Origin: Sellimonas caecigallum
GTDB taxonomy: Bacteria; Bacillota; Clostridia; Lachnospirales; Lachnospiraceae
Reading direction: 5' to 3'
DNA: 64,000 bases
Assembly: GCF_045038405.1 (NCBI RefSeq)
Contig: NZ_CP173660.1
Location: 868,001 to 932,000, forward strand
The translations under genes and the position numbers were made by a program. Below the pieces are notes generated by a model that was given only the letters and a program-made list of their open reading frames with translations, was not told where the DNA came from and made no database searches. Positions 31,504-39,854 of this stretch are shown piece after piece (position 1 is the stretch's first letter; each line of letters begins with the position of its first letter).

Positions 31504-33883
31504 CATTCCTGCTCAGGATAAAGGAGAGTCCCATCTGCAGCACTGCCAAAATGAGAATCATACACATAATTTCTGCAAGCGGGACATGATACACGTCCAA
31601 TCCGAAATATCCATGCTCTCTGCCGTATCGGAAAAGTGCGTATCCGAGAGGCATTCCTGCTGCCAGAGCGATCATGACACTGCCTAATGTAAAGAGAAGT
31701 CCTTCATTTCTCAGCATCCCGTTGAGCTGCCGATTTGTCATACCAAGAGCCTGCAGGACGCCCAGCTCCCTTTTTCTTGTGATGATGCTGATGATCATCG
31801 TGTTGGCCATATTCATAAAGGCGATCAGTCCCACAAGAAAGAGGAGCGCATAGGCAAGCATCTCGAACATGCCGAGAGTGCTTTCCGCCGTTTCCAGTGC
31901 ACCGAGATAGCTGCTCAGCTCATAGTGTTCTTTTCCTTCCAGCAGATTTTGGATCTCTGCCTCTACTTTTGCACAGTCTGCCTCTTTGCAGTCCACCCAG
32001 ATCATCCCCGGGTTGTCTTCTGTAAATCCAAGTTTACGATAAGTATCCTCCGTGATCATCCAATCCATATTGCTGCTTCCAAAAGCTCCCTGCATTTCCC
32101 CTTCCATCGATACGGTCCGGTCTTTGTCGCCAAGTTCCATCTGTATCTGATCTCCAATGTCATATCCGCTTTCTTCGATGAAGTAACTCCAGCCGTAGAT
32201 AAATGCATCTTCTTTTGCTGCTTTGTCGTAATCCACTGTCCCTTTTAATGAACCTTGATATGCTTCATCTTCAAACTCTTCTTTTCCCAGCACTCCGACA
32301 CTCTGCAGGTTTCCTTCTGCATCCCGCGCATAGAGGATGTTCTGCAGACGTACCTCCGTAACTCCGTCGATTTCCTCAAGTGCCTGCAAAAATGCGTCAT
32401 CAAAAGGATTATTCTGGAGGATGGAATCCAGGTTATTTTCCGGGTAGGCCGTATCGCTCAAATCATAATCAAGGGCAATCTGAAACTGCCCGTATGGCAC
32501 CTGTTTTTTCGCATCGTATTTCGTGCTGATATTTCCTGTAAAGTTCGAAATTACCACAAAGAGAACACAGGAAAGTCCCATCGTCAGGATTGTCACGACA
32601 GTTCGCTTCCTGTTTATAGCCAGATTTGCAGTCATCATGGTTCCGACACTCATTTGCCTTTTCCCTTTTCTGAATCCTTTTCGTCTCTTTGATCCGTCTC
32701 CCTGGAAGCGGATCGCCTCCACCGGAGAAATTTTCGCCACGAGTTTCATTGGTTTTTTCAATGCCGCCCAAACAGCCAGGAGGGAAACGGCTGCACACAA
32801 AAGAAGGAGTGGAACGGACACCATAGAAAAATCGGTGTAAGCCTCTCTCCCCATCACAGACTGGCTCTTTTCCAGCCAGTAATGCATGAACGCCACGGTA
32901 ATTCCGGCTCCTGCGATCATCCCCGGAATAATGGCCGGGAGCGCCAGCGTCATCCCTTCCCGAAAGACGAGCTTTCGCATCTGCTTTCTCGTCGTCCCAA
33001 GCGCCCGGATTTTTCCGTATTCCTGGATCTTCTGGATGATACCCACCTGGAAAATATTATAGATGACAAGGACGGAAAAGAGGCATACAATAAGTGCGAT
33101 TACCACGCATCCGAGTATCGTCTCCATCCCTGGATCCAGCGCCCAGAATGTATAGTATGTGTTGATGACTGTCTGACTTGGATTGATGCCGCATTCTTCT
33201 GCCAGATCTTTTGCAGTCATCTCCACTGTCTCCGCATTCACTTGTACTTCTTCTGAAAATTTAAAATACGCATTGAATGCACGCTCTCCATTTTTATAGA
33301 CCGCTTTGTAAAAATCTTCGGACACATAGGCGGCATAGGACTGATTTTCCAGCTCTACAGGCGATTTTGTGATACCGCTCACGACAAAATCCGCGTCTCT
33401 GTATGTTTCCTGGTTATTTCTCCGAAACCGAAGTTTGATCTTGTCGCCCTGTTTGGCTTCCGGATATCCGAGTTTCTCAAAAAATTCCTCCGGTCCTGCA
33501 ATCTCATTTTCTTTCTCCGGAAATACTCCTGTTTCCAACTGCTCTTTCAGATTGGTCATTTCAAGAGCTTTTTCGCCCATCCAGGATAAGGCAAGGCGGC
33601 TTTTGTTTTCCACTTCTCCCACGGAAGCTGCCCTGCCCACTTCCGCAAACTCACTTCTTTGTTCCATGGAATGTATTTGATCTTCCGCTACTCCCACATA
33701 CATTCCGTAATAATCGCCGTAAAATTTTTCTGCGTTCAGCTTTTCATATTTGATTGTGGAATAACCGAAAGTTGCGATGGCGGACAGAAGCGTCATCGTA
33801 AGAAATACCGCCACCATGACAAGAACGCTCCTTGTCTTATTCTTTTTGTTGTTGCTCAGTGCAAGTTTTGTGATGGTTTTCAT
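31460..33883 (-). CDS. FtsX/MacB-type ABC transporter permease
   Basis: A large 807-residue permease with two FtsX-like cores. Membrane helices lie at about residues 20-42, 265-290, 315-340, 355-375, 430-450, 680-705, 735-755 and 775-795. Extracytoplasmic domains fill residues 45-255 and 455-675. Such permeases export or shield against antimicrobial peptides. I use the ATG at 33883 (MKTITKLALSNNKK), whose start shares bases with the ATPase stop region; a codon five earlier is possible. It partners the ATPase and sensor kinase upstream. The 3' end overlaps the convergent AraC gene by 44 bases. Confidence 0.9.
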   Translation of the reverse strand: MKTITKLALSNNKKNKTRSVLVMVAVFLTMTLLSAIATFGYSTIKYEKLNAEKFYGDYYGMYVGVAEDQIHSMEQRSEFAEVGRAASVGEVENKSRLALSWMGEKALEMTNLKEQLETGVFPEKENEIAGPEEFFEKLGYPEAKQGDKIKLRFRRNNQETYRDADFVVSGITKSPVELENQSYAAYVSEDFYKAVYKNGERAFNAYFKFSEEVQVNAETVEMTAKDLAEECGINPSQTVINTYYTFWALDPGMETILGCVVIALIVCLFSVLVIYNIFQVGIIQKIQEYGKIRALGTTRKQMRKLVFREGMTLALPAIIPGMIAGAGITVAFMHYWLEKSQSVMGREAYTDFSMVSVPLLLLCAAVSLLAVWAALKKPMKLVAKISPVEAIRFQGDGSKRRKGFRKGKRQMSVGTMMTANLAINRKRTVVTILTMGLSCVLFVVISNFTGNISTKYDAKKQVPYGQFQIALDYDLSDTAYPENNLDSILQNNPFDDAFLQALEEIDGVTEVRLQNILYARDAEGNLQSVGVLGKEEFEDEAYQGSLKGTVDYDKAAKEDAFIYGWSYFIEESGYDIGDQIQMELGDKDRTVSMEGEMQGAFGSSNMDWMITEDTYRKLGFTEDNPGMIWVDCKEADCAKVEAEIQNLLEGKEHYELSSYLGALETAESTLGMFEMLAYALLFLVGLIAFMNMANTMIISIITRKRELGVLQALGMTNRQLNGMLRNEGLLFTLGSVMIALAAGMPLGYALFRYGREHGYFGLDVYHVPLAEIMCMILILAVLQMGLSFILSRNVKKESIVERIRYQE

Positions 33884-33884
33884 T

Positions 33885-34472
33885 TCAGTTCTGCCCATAT
33901 TTTTCCACCGACATTTTCAGAAGTCCAATGACTTCATCACTCGTCCTGGAATCCAGGTTACCGGTCGGTTCATCTGCAAAGAGTATATCCGGCTTAGAGG
34001 ACAATGCCCTTGCAATAGCCACTCTCTGCTGCTGCCCGCCAGACAGTGTATTTGGCAGGTTTTGCAGCTTCTTTTCAAGTCCCAGCGTCCTTACGATATC
34101 CATCACAAACTCCTCGTCTGCCTTTCTTCCGTCAAGCCCCATCGGAAGAACAATGTTTTCCCACACATTGATGGAAGAAACAAGATTAAAGGACTGGAAG
34201 ATAAATCCGATCTTACGTCTCCGAAACCTTGCAAGAGCATCTTCTTTGTAAGAAAAGATATCCTTTCCACGGATCAGTACTTTCCCGCTTGTAGGGGTGT
34301 CCAGACCTCCCAGCATGTGAAGGAGGGTACTTTTTCCCGAGCCGGATTTCCCCACAATAGCCACAAACTCTCCTTTCTGGATTTCGAGATTTGCGTTTCT
34401 TACCGCCTTTACTTCATTTTCTCCGCTTCCGTAATATTTACATAAATTTTTTGTTTCCAATATTCTGTCCAT
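33885..34472 (-). CDS. ABC transporter ATPase, truncated before the H-loop
   Basis: A 195-residue LolD/MacB-type ATPase, against about 225-250 in the family. Present: Walker A GKSGSGKST, Q-loop, signature LSGGQQQRVAIARAL, Walker B ILFADEPTGNLD with the D-loop. Relatives continue past the position of EKYGQ into a THD H-loop; here the chain stops at EKYGQN and the permease gene begins at once. A deletion of roughly 30 codons plus any spacer is the simplest reading. Without the switch histidine ATP hydrolysis should be impaired. The 5' promoter holds a Bce-type operator. Probably a decaying gene. Confidence 0.85.
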   Translation of the reverse strand: MDRILETKNLCKYYGSGENEVKAVRNANLEIQKGEFVAIVGKSGSGKSTLLHMLGGLDTPTSGKVLIRGKDIFSYKEDALARFRRRKIGFIFQSFNLVSSINVWENIVLPMGLDGRKADEEFVMDIVRTLGLEKKLQNLPNTLSGGQQQRVAIARALSSKPDILFADEPTGNLDSRTSDEVIGLLKMSVEKYGQN

Positions 34473-34563
34473 ATGTGTCTTCCTTTCTGCCAGTTCTTTC
34501 TTCTTTCTATCCTACATCATACACGCCTTCTCTTACAGCCCACTTTCAGAAAAATAAAAGACA

Positions 34564-34579
34564 CTTACAAAACTGTAAG
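34564..34579 (-). promoter_or_regulatory. Bce-type response-regulator operator
   Basis: CTTACA-N4-TGTAAG is a perfect dyad. It fits the TNACA-N4-TGTAA consensus of BceR-like regulators in antimicrobial-peptide detoxification modules. It lies 92 bases before the ATPase ATG, upstream of a candidate TATGAT -10 (34516-34521). Confidence 0.7.
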
Positions 34580-34648
34580 AAATGATAAAAAGCAGTAGAA
34601 AAGGACCTCTCCACGGTTTCATTTTCCCCGCTTCTGGTCCTCTTCTTT

Positions 34649-35887
34649 CTATCGGTACGGAAGCTGAATGACAAAGGTACTTCCTTGTGTCTTTGCTCCT
34701 TTTCCTGTATTCACGCTGATGATCCCATTGTGGCCGTCTATGATCTTCCGCGTCAGATAAAGTCCGATGCCGGACCCTTCTTCTTTCTTTACCTCTGGCC
34801 GATCTCCCCGGTAAAACCGCTGAAACACTTTGTGGTATTCTTCTCTTTGGATTCCGATCCCTTCATCCTGGATTTCGATTCTGAGAAAAGACAGCCTTTT
34901 TTCTGCTCTCAGAAAAATATGGCTCCCCTTTGGGCTGTACTTTACCGCATTATCCAGAACATTGATCAGCGCTTCCCCAAGCCACTTTCTGTCATGCGGA
35001 ATCTTGAGAGACTCGATTTCAGGATCCGCATCCATCTCAATCTCGATCTGTTTTTTATCTGCTTTCTCCCAAATTCTGTTGACCGCTTCCAGGATCGTAT
35101 CGAAGATTTTTCCCTCGCAAAGGGAGAGCTCGATCATTCCTGTCTCCATGCGGGAAATATTCACAAGGATACCTGAAAGTTTCTCCAAACCAGAAAGCTG
35201 TACAGACAGCCGGGACTCGAACTCCTGCCGTTCCTCACTTGTGAGATCTTCTTTCGTCAGCACTTCAAAACAAGATTTCAGCGCAGCCACAGGTGTCTTG
35301 AGCTGGTGGGAAATATCGGTTACGAGAGTTTTTACCCCCTCCCGTTCCTTTTTGGCCTGATCCGTCACAACCTCCAGATAGCTGCACAGGGAATCCACCT
35401 CATCCAAAAGCATTGTAATCCCGCCCTGCTCTTCGGTAAAAATGTCATAATAGTCCGGCCCGTACCTGCCTTCCCTCACATCTTCCAAAATGGATGCGAT
35501 CTTCCGGACCATGCGATCCCTTTCCCGTTCGGTCTTTTGCTTTTCCCATACAAGCATCAGAAGAAAGAGCAGCCAAAGTACCAGGCCGCCTCCCGCAATC
35601 CAGCAGCTTCTCTGAAGAAATTCTCGGCCAAACTCATTGGCATCCAGGTCTTCATAGCCATATGACTCCAAAATTTTCTTTGCGTCGTCCATGGTCATGG
35701 TTCCTGTTCCTTTTAAAACAGAGAGTGCTGTGTCCGTCTGATTGTCTGCACGGATGATCTGCGCTGCGGCGGTCACTTTTTCCTCATACTCCTGATACTG
35801 TATCCTGATCAGGAACAGGACCGCTGCGAACAGAAGGACAAAACCCATCGCCGCTTTTTTTGCCAGTCGTTTTCCTGCTTTTCCCAT
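34649..35887 (-). CDS. Sensor histidine kinase, orphaned by loss of its regulator
   Basis: A 412-residue kinase. Membrane helices at about residues 12-28 and 94-115 flank a small outer domain. The H-box is TDISHQLKTPVAAL, the N-box is INVLDNAVKYSP, and the G-boxes are DEGIGI and GSGIGLYLTRKIIDGHNG. All look intact. AGGAAGG precedes the ATG. Directly upstream only the last 33 codons of an OmpR-type regulator remain, so the kinase has no local partner. The ABC transporter genes lie downstream, as in Bce-like modules. A candidate hairpin terminator is at 34602-34641. Confidence 0.92.
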   Translation of the reverse strand: MGKAGKRLAKKAAMGFVLLFAAVLFLIRIQYQEYEEKVTAAAQIIRADNQTDTALSVLKGTGTMTMDDAKKILESYGYEDLDANEFGREFLQRSCWIAGGGLVLWLLFLLMLVWEKQKTERERDRMVRKIASILEDVREGRYGPDYYDIFTEEQGGITMLLDEVDSLCSYLEVVTDQAKKEREGVKTLVTDISHQLKTPVAALKSCFEVLTKEDLTSEERQEFESRLSVQLSGLEKLSGILVNISRMETGMIELSLCEGKIFDTILEAVNRIWEKADKKQIEIEMDADPEIESLKIPHDRKWLGEALINVLDNAVKYSPKGSHIFLRAEKRLSFLRIEIQDEGIGIQREEYHKVFQRFYRGDRPEVKKEEGSGIGLYLTRKIIDGHNGIISVNTGKGAKTQGSTFVIQLPYR

Positions 35888-35911
35888 TGTTTCTGCTGCC
35901 TTCCTTTTTAC

Positions 35912-36012
35912 TTATCGTCTTGCGCACTCTTTATCCCATATATACCCCAGTCCCCGGACATTTCGGATATATTCCGGTCTGGCCGCATCCGGTTCGATTT
36001 TCTCCCTCTTCT
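35912..36012 (-). pseudogene. Remnant of an OmpR-family response regulator (C-terminal end only)
   Basis: Reading from just after the methyltransferase stop, the frame gives REKIEPDAARPEYIRNVRGL, then GYIWDKECARR and a stop at 35912. This is the wing and tail of an OmpR-type output domain, like the RRKIDDG..HTVRGAGY end of the intact regulator at 18395. The receiver and most of the DNA-binding domain are gone. The remnant sits 24 bp before the kinase ATG. Confidence 0.85.
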
Positions 36013-36765
36013 CTACTCTTTTACTGCCCGTACTGCAAGGAAAGACGGGATATGGTATTCATGCAGCCGTCCCTCCCCATTGGTGTCTTCATATAGATCC
36101 GTAAGACGGAACCCCGCTTTCAAAAGCCCGCCGATCTGCTCTTCTGTCGTGTGGGAAAACTGGATCCCATCCCGCTTCTCCATACACTCTTTGTAGAGTT
36201 CCTCATCCTGCAGCGGATTGTACGGAAGCTTTCTCACAAGCATCCTCTCATCATCGTCAAATATATAATTCAGGCCGATATCCACACCAGCCATCAAAAT
36301 CCCGCCTTTTTTCAACACCCGAAAACATTCCTTCCACACCGGGAGTACTTCCTCGATATAACAATTTGCCACCGGATGAAATATCATGTCAAACGTCTCA
36401 TCCGAAAATGGAAACGGGTTTGTCATATCCGCTTTCACGATCTGTATGTCATATCCTTCCCTCTCTGCCACAATCCGTTCGCCATCCAGCTGTCTGTCGG
36501 AATAATCCAGGACGGTCCCTTCTGCTTTCAGAGCTGCAAATATAGGCATCTGCTGTCCTCCTCCGGATGCAAGCCCCAATATCTTTGCCCCTTCCATCTT
36601 CGGAAACCATTCTTTTGGCACAGGCTTTGTTGGGGTAAGCACTACCTCCCATTCGCCTGTGCGTGCCTCCTCATAAATTTCATGGGAAATAGGTCTTCCC
36701 CACTCCCATCCTTCCTCTACCCACTCATCGATGGTCTCTGCATTGATTTCTGTATATGATTTCAT
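36013..36765 (-). CDS. Class I SAM-dependent methyltransferase
   Basis: A 250-residue methyltransferase. The SAM-binding loop is ILGLASGGGQQMPIFAAL near residue 75, with acidic DYSDRQLDGE next and NPFPFSDETFDMIFHPVANC following. The N-terminal region (YTEINAETIDEWVEEGWEWG) is common to a Clostridial group of unknown substrate. The ATG at 36765 follows AAAGGAG. Its stop abuts the response-regulator remnant, so the join marks a deletion or insertion breakpoint. Confidence 0.85.
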   Translation of the reverse strand: MKSYTEINAETIDEWVEEGWEWGRPISHEIYEEARTGEWEVVLTPTKPVPKEWFPKMEGAKILGLASGGGQQMPIFAALKAEGTVLDYSDRQLDGERIVAEREGYDIQIVKADMTNPFPFSDETFDMIFHPVANCYIEEVLPVWKECFRVLKKGGILMAGVDIGLNYIFDDDERMLVRKLPYNPLQDEELYKECMEKRDGIQFSHTTEEQIGGLLKAGFRLTDLYEDTNGEGRLHEYHIPSFLAVRAVKE

Positions 36766-36789
36766 GCTCTCTCCTTTTCTTTGCCTATC

Positions 36790-36813
36790 TTTGGCAACTC
36801 TGTCATTGCCAAA
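36790..36813 (-). promoter_or_regulatory. Inverted repeat upstream of the methyltransferase
   Basis: TTTGGCAA-N8-TTGCCAAA is a perfect 8-bp dyad 25 bases before the methyltransferase ATG. It has no U-run. It may be an operator. Confidence 0.45.
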
Positions 36814-36870
36814 AATCTTTTCCACCATTGTAATGCTCAGCCATTTGGAAGTCAATGATGTACAAAACGG

Positions 36871-37758
36871 CTATCCTTTTTGGATTTCTCCCAGTCTTCC
36901 TTCCATAAGCAGACGCATCGCATACGCGGCCCCATCCTGTGCGTTGGACAGTGTCACATACCCGGCTGCCTCACGGATGACCGGTTCTGCATTGCCCATG
37001 GCCACGGCAGCTCCAAATCCTTGCCGAAACATCGACAGATCATTCATACTGTCGCCAAGCACCATAACTTCATCCCTTTTGTAACCAAGAGAGGTAATAT
37101 ACTGCTCGATCGCTTTACCCTTCTGTGCATCCTCATGGGTCAGTTCCACATTATTGAAAAAGGAGGAGGCGATGGCAAGCTTAGGAAAGCGCTCCATCTC
37201 TTTCCATATTGCTTCTGCCTCTGTCTTTCCCTTTGCCGTGATAAAGATCTTATACACAGGGATCTCCTTTTCCAAAACTTCCTCTACGTTTCTGAGGCAC
37301 CGTATCCTCTTTAAGATCTGCTGAAACAGTTCCATATTCCGGATCTCCTCGTCCGATCCGTCTCCCAAAAAGAGCCTTGATTCTTCCAGGATCTGCTGCT
37401 CGGCAGTCTTCGGATCTCCGATGAGATAGTCGATTCCTCCGGCACAAAAGCGGACGGATCCTCCCGCCGCCACCGCACAATCATAGATTTCCCGGAACCA
37501 TTTTCTATCCATCTCGATCGTCTGAAGGATCTTGCCTTCGGTATCCCGTATTTCAGCGCCGCTTCCTGTGATAAAATCACATTTCAGGTTCCACTTCTCC
37601 AGAACTCCTACCGCTGAAGGATAATCCCTCCCTGTTGCGATCAGAAATCGGTACCCTGCCTTCTGTGCATCTAAAATCGTCCTGTATGTGGCATCCGAAA
37701 GCGTGTGCTCCGGATTTAACAATGTTCCATCCATATCTGCTGCAATTACTTTTATCAT
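36871..37758 (-). CDS. Cof-type HAD-IIB family hydrolase
   Basis: A 295-residue phosphatase with motif I ADMDGTLLNPEH, motif II ATGRDYPSA, and C-terminal VLGDSMNDLSMFRQGFGAAVAMGNA. The C2B cap holds the substrate site. The sequence is only distantly like the other Cof protein at 9351. It lies upstream of the methyltransferase on the same strand with a 105-bp gap, so co-transcription is possible but not clear. The substrate is unknown. Confidence 0.88.
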   Translation of the reverse strand: MIKVIAADMDGTLLNPEHTLSDATYRTILDAQKAGYRFLIATGRDYPSAVGVLEKWNLKCDFITGSGAEIRDTEGKILQTIEMDRKWFREIYDCAVAAGGSVRFCAGGIDYLIGDPKTAEQQILEESRLFLGDGSDEEIRNMELFQQILKRIRCLRNVEEVLEKEIPVYKIFITAKGKTEAEAIWKEMERFPKLAIASSFFNNVELTHEDAQKGKAIEQYITSLGYKRDEVMVLGDSMNDLSMFRQGFGAAVAMGNAEPVIREAAGYVTLSNAQDGAAYAMRLLMEGRLGEIQKG

Positions 37759-37817
37759 TCTTTTTTCTCCATCTGTAAGTTTTTTAATTTTAACACAACT
37801 TTCTTTTTTTCTACAAC

Positions 37818-37865
37818 AAAAACAGGCTGTTCCTCCTCATCACGGATTCTCACAGCCTGCTTTTT
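37818..37865. terminator. Rho-independent terminator after the MATE gene
   Basis: CAGGCTGT and ACAGCCTG form the stem. The minus strand continues TTTTTG and the plus strand CTTTTTT, so it can work in both directions. Confidence 0.8.
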
Positions 37866-37941
37866 TCGTATGCACTCTCACGTGTATTCAAAGATCGCTT
37901 TCGTCTCTCTCCGCGGGAATACAGAAAGCAGTTCCATCCCT

Positions 37942-39297
37942 CTATGCAATCGCCGTATGTTTCCATTTTCCGCTGACATACCGCGCAATGAAACAGATAC
38001 TGCGAACGACCCAGTCGATGATCATAGCCGCCCAAACGCCAAAGAGTCCCATTCCCATATATTTTCCAAGGATATAACTGAAAACAATCCGGAAGATCCA
38101 CATGGAGGCAACTGATATGATCATGCACATCCTGGCATCTCCTGCTGCCCGAAATGTGGCTGGCGTCGTAAACGCGATCGGCCAGATTATGATACAGCAC
38201 ACCCCATAAAAAATCGTGATCTCCGTCGTCGTCTTGGCTGTAAGATCGGATAGGTTGTAAGCCTTCAATATAACCGGAAGCAAGACAACGATCACAAAGT
38301 TTGTAACAAACATGCTGACATATGTAATTCCCATCAGCTTCTTCGTGTAATAGGTGGCCTGTTCATAATCGCCTGCGCCCACACAACGAGCAATGACAGT
38401 CGTCACGCCAAGAGCGATGGCCATCCCCGGAAGCACCTGGAAAGACGCCAGCGTATTGGCAACGGCATTGGCCGCTATGGCATATGTGCCAAATGTGGAT
38501 ACAAGACTTAAGACGATAATTTTCCCAAGCTGGAACATACTGTTCTCCAGCCCGTTCGGGATTCCCACTTTCAAAATATTTTTGATCATCTTCCAGTCTG
38601 CCCGGTACTTCCATGTCCGCTCAATATGGACTGCCCTGTCCGGTCTGCAAAGAAGAATCAGGATCAAAATCCCTGCTGTAATCCTGGATATAAGCGTAGG
38701 GATCGCGACTCCTTCTGTCCCTCTGTGGAATCCATAGATCAGGATAGCATTTCCCGTCACATTGATGACGTTCATCACGATAGACACACGCATGGATATT
38801 TCCGAATTTCCCATTGTACGGAAGATCGCCGCACCCCCATTGTAAAGAGCAATAAACGGAATAGATGCCGCCACGATCATCAGATAAATGTCTGCGTGTC
38901 TCATGACATCCGGCTCAATCTGTCCAAATACTCCTCTCAGAATCCACCCTTTGCAAAGATAAATCACAACTGTGATCACTACGGCACAAATCGTGACAAA
39001 CCATACGAGCTGAGTTGCCGCCTCACTCGCCTTTTCTTTCTTTTTCTGACCAAGGTACTGCCCCGCCACGACTGCGCCCCCGGTAGCCAGAGCGGCAAAC
39101 ACGTTAATCAAAAGGACCATAATGTTGTCCACAAGCGAAACACCTGAAACCGCCGCTTCCCCTACGCTGGCAACCATGATGCTGTCCGCCATCCCTACAA
39201 GGACCGCCAGAAACTGCTCTATGATCAGTGGAACGAGAAGCGTTGTCAGATCCCGGTTGGTAAAAAGATAGCCGCTGCGGTCTTTCTTTTTTTTCAT
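37942..39297 (-). CDS. MATE-family multidrug/cation efflux transporter
   Basis: A 451-residue protein with twelve membrane helices in two six-helix halves. The start MKKKKDRSGYLFTNRDLTTL leads into PLIIEQFLAVLVGMADSIMV, a hallmark of MATE half 1 (helix 1). The repeat appears near residue 240-300 (GIPNGLENSMFQLGKIIVLS). It exports drugs or other cations against Na+ or H+. The ATG at 39297 has GGGAG ten bases upstream. A strong hairpin sits 68 bases before it. Confidence 0.92.
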   Translation of the reverse strand: MKKKKDRSGYLFTNRDLTTLLVPLIIEQFLAVLVGMADSIMVASVGEAAVSGVSLVDNIMVLLINVFAALATGGAVVAGQYLGQKKKEKASEAATQLVWFVTICAVVITVVIYLCKGWILRGVFGQIEPDVMRHADIYLMIVAASIPFIALYNGGAAIFRTMGNSEISMRVSIVMNVINVTGNAILIYGFHRGTEGVAIPTLISRITAGILILILLCRPDRAVHIERTWKYRADWKMIKNILKVGIPNGLENSMFQLGKIIVLSLVSTFGTYAIAANAVANTLASFQVLPGMAIALGVTTVIARCVGAGDYEQATYYTKKLMGITYVSMFVTNFVIVVLLPVILKAYNLSDLTAKTTTEITIFYGVCCIIIWPIAFTTPATFRAAGDARMCMIISVASMWIFRIVFSYILGKYMGMGLFGVWAAMIIDWVVRSICFIARYVSGKWKHTAIA

Positions 39298-39364
39298 ACT
39301 CTCATCTCCCTTTTTCTTTCTATATTCCAAAAGCATCTCTCCATATACTTTCGGACACAAAGCT

Positions 39365-39392
39365 GGGATCCGCCACGTCTGTGTCGGATCCC
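39365..39392 (-). promoter_or_regulatory. Hairpin between the small Cys protein and the MATE gene
   Basis: A perfect 8-bp dyad GGGATCCG/CGGATCCC with a 12-base loop. It has no U-tract. It could act in the MATE leader or protect the 3' end of the upstream mRNA. It does not match a riboswitch class that I know. Confidence 0.45.
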
Positions 39393-39410
39393 GATCTGTT
39401 CTTCCTGGTT

Positions 39411-39770
39411 TTACAACATCTGCTCTTTTTTCGCCAGAATTGCTTCCACCGCTGCACATGCCGGACAGTCACAATATTTTGCTCCTGCTGCCTTGATCTC
39501 TCTTGCATGAGCGGCTACATTTTTCGCTGCTTCCTCGCCGCCGAATACCTGGATACCGGCCTCTGATTCAGCAAAAGCTGCCAGTCCATCCACTGTCACG
39601 ATATCCTGTTCCAGCTCAGCAATATACTTCTTCGTCTGTTCCTCTTCCCGGTCTGTACCTACTGCATCGAGCCATGCCTGTGCAGCTTCTCTGGCTTCCC
39701 TGCTGCAAGACGGCGCATTCATAAGTTCTCTTGATTTTTCAGCAACGTAATCCCGTAATTCCTGATTCAT
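39411..39770 (-). CDS. Small conserved protein with CxCxxC motif
   Basis: A 119-residue soluble protein of unknown function. It is highly helical and acidic, with SREAREAAQAWLDAVGTDR near residue 25. The C-terminus holds AKYCDCPACAAVEAILAKK; the three Cys in CDCPAC could bind a metal or form a disulphide. I recall relatives in Lachnospiraceae annotated loosely as chaperone-like, but no fold is certain. The start at 39770 follows AAAGGGG. It lies between the sucrose operon and the MATE gene, all on the same strand. Confidence 0.6.
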   Translation of the reverse strand: MNQELRDYVAEKSRELMNAPSCSREAREAAQAWLDAVGTDREEEQTKKYIAELEQDIVTVDGLAAFAESEAGIQVFGGEEAAKNVAAHAREIKAAGAKYCDCPACAAVEAILAKKEQML

Positions 39771-39854
39771 CGTAAAACCCCTTTCCATGTTGATACTGAC
39801 ACTACTGTTATCTTAACACAATCTGACAGATTTTACGATACATTCTGCAAATTT

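Noticed and set aside
33885..33900. Frameshift as the cause of the short ABC ATPase
   Set aside because: The DNA after EKYGQ leads straight into the permease start in every frame; no H-loop sequence is present to recover.
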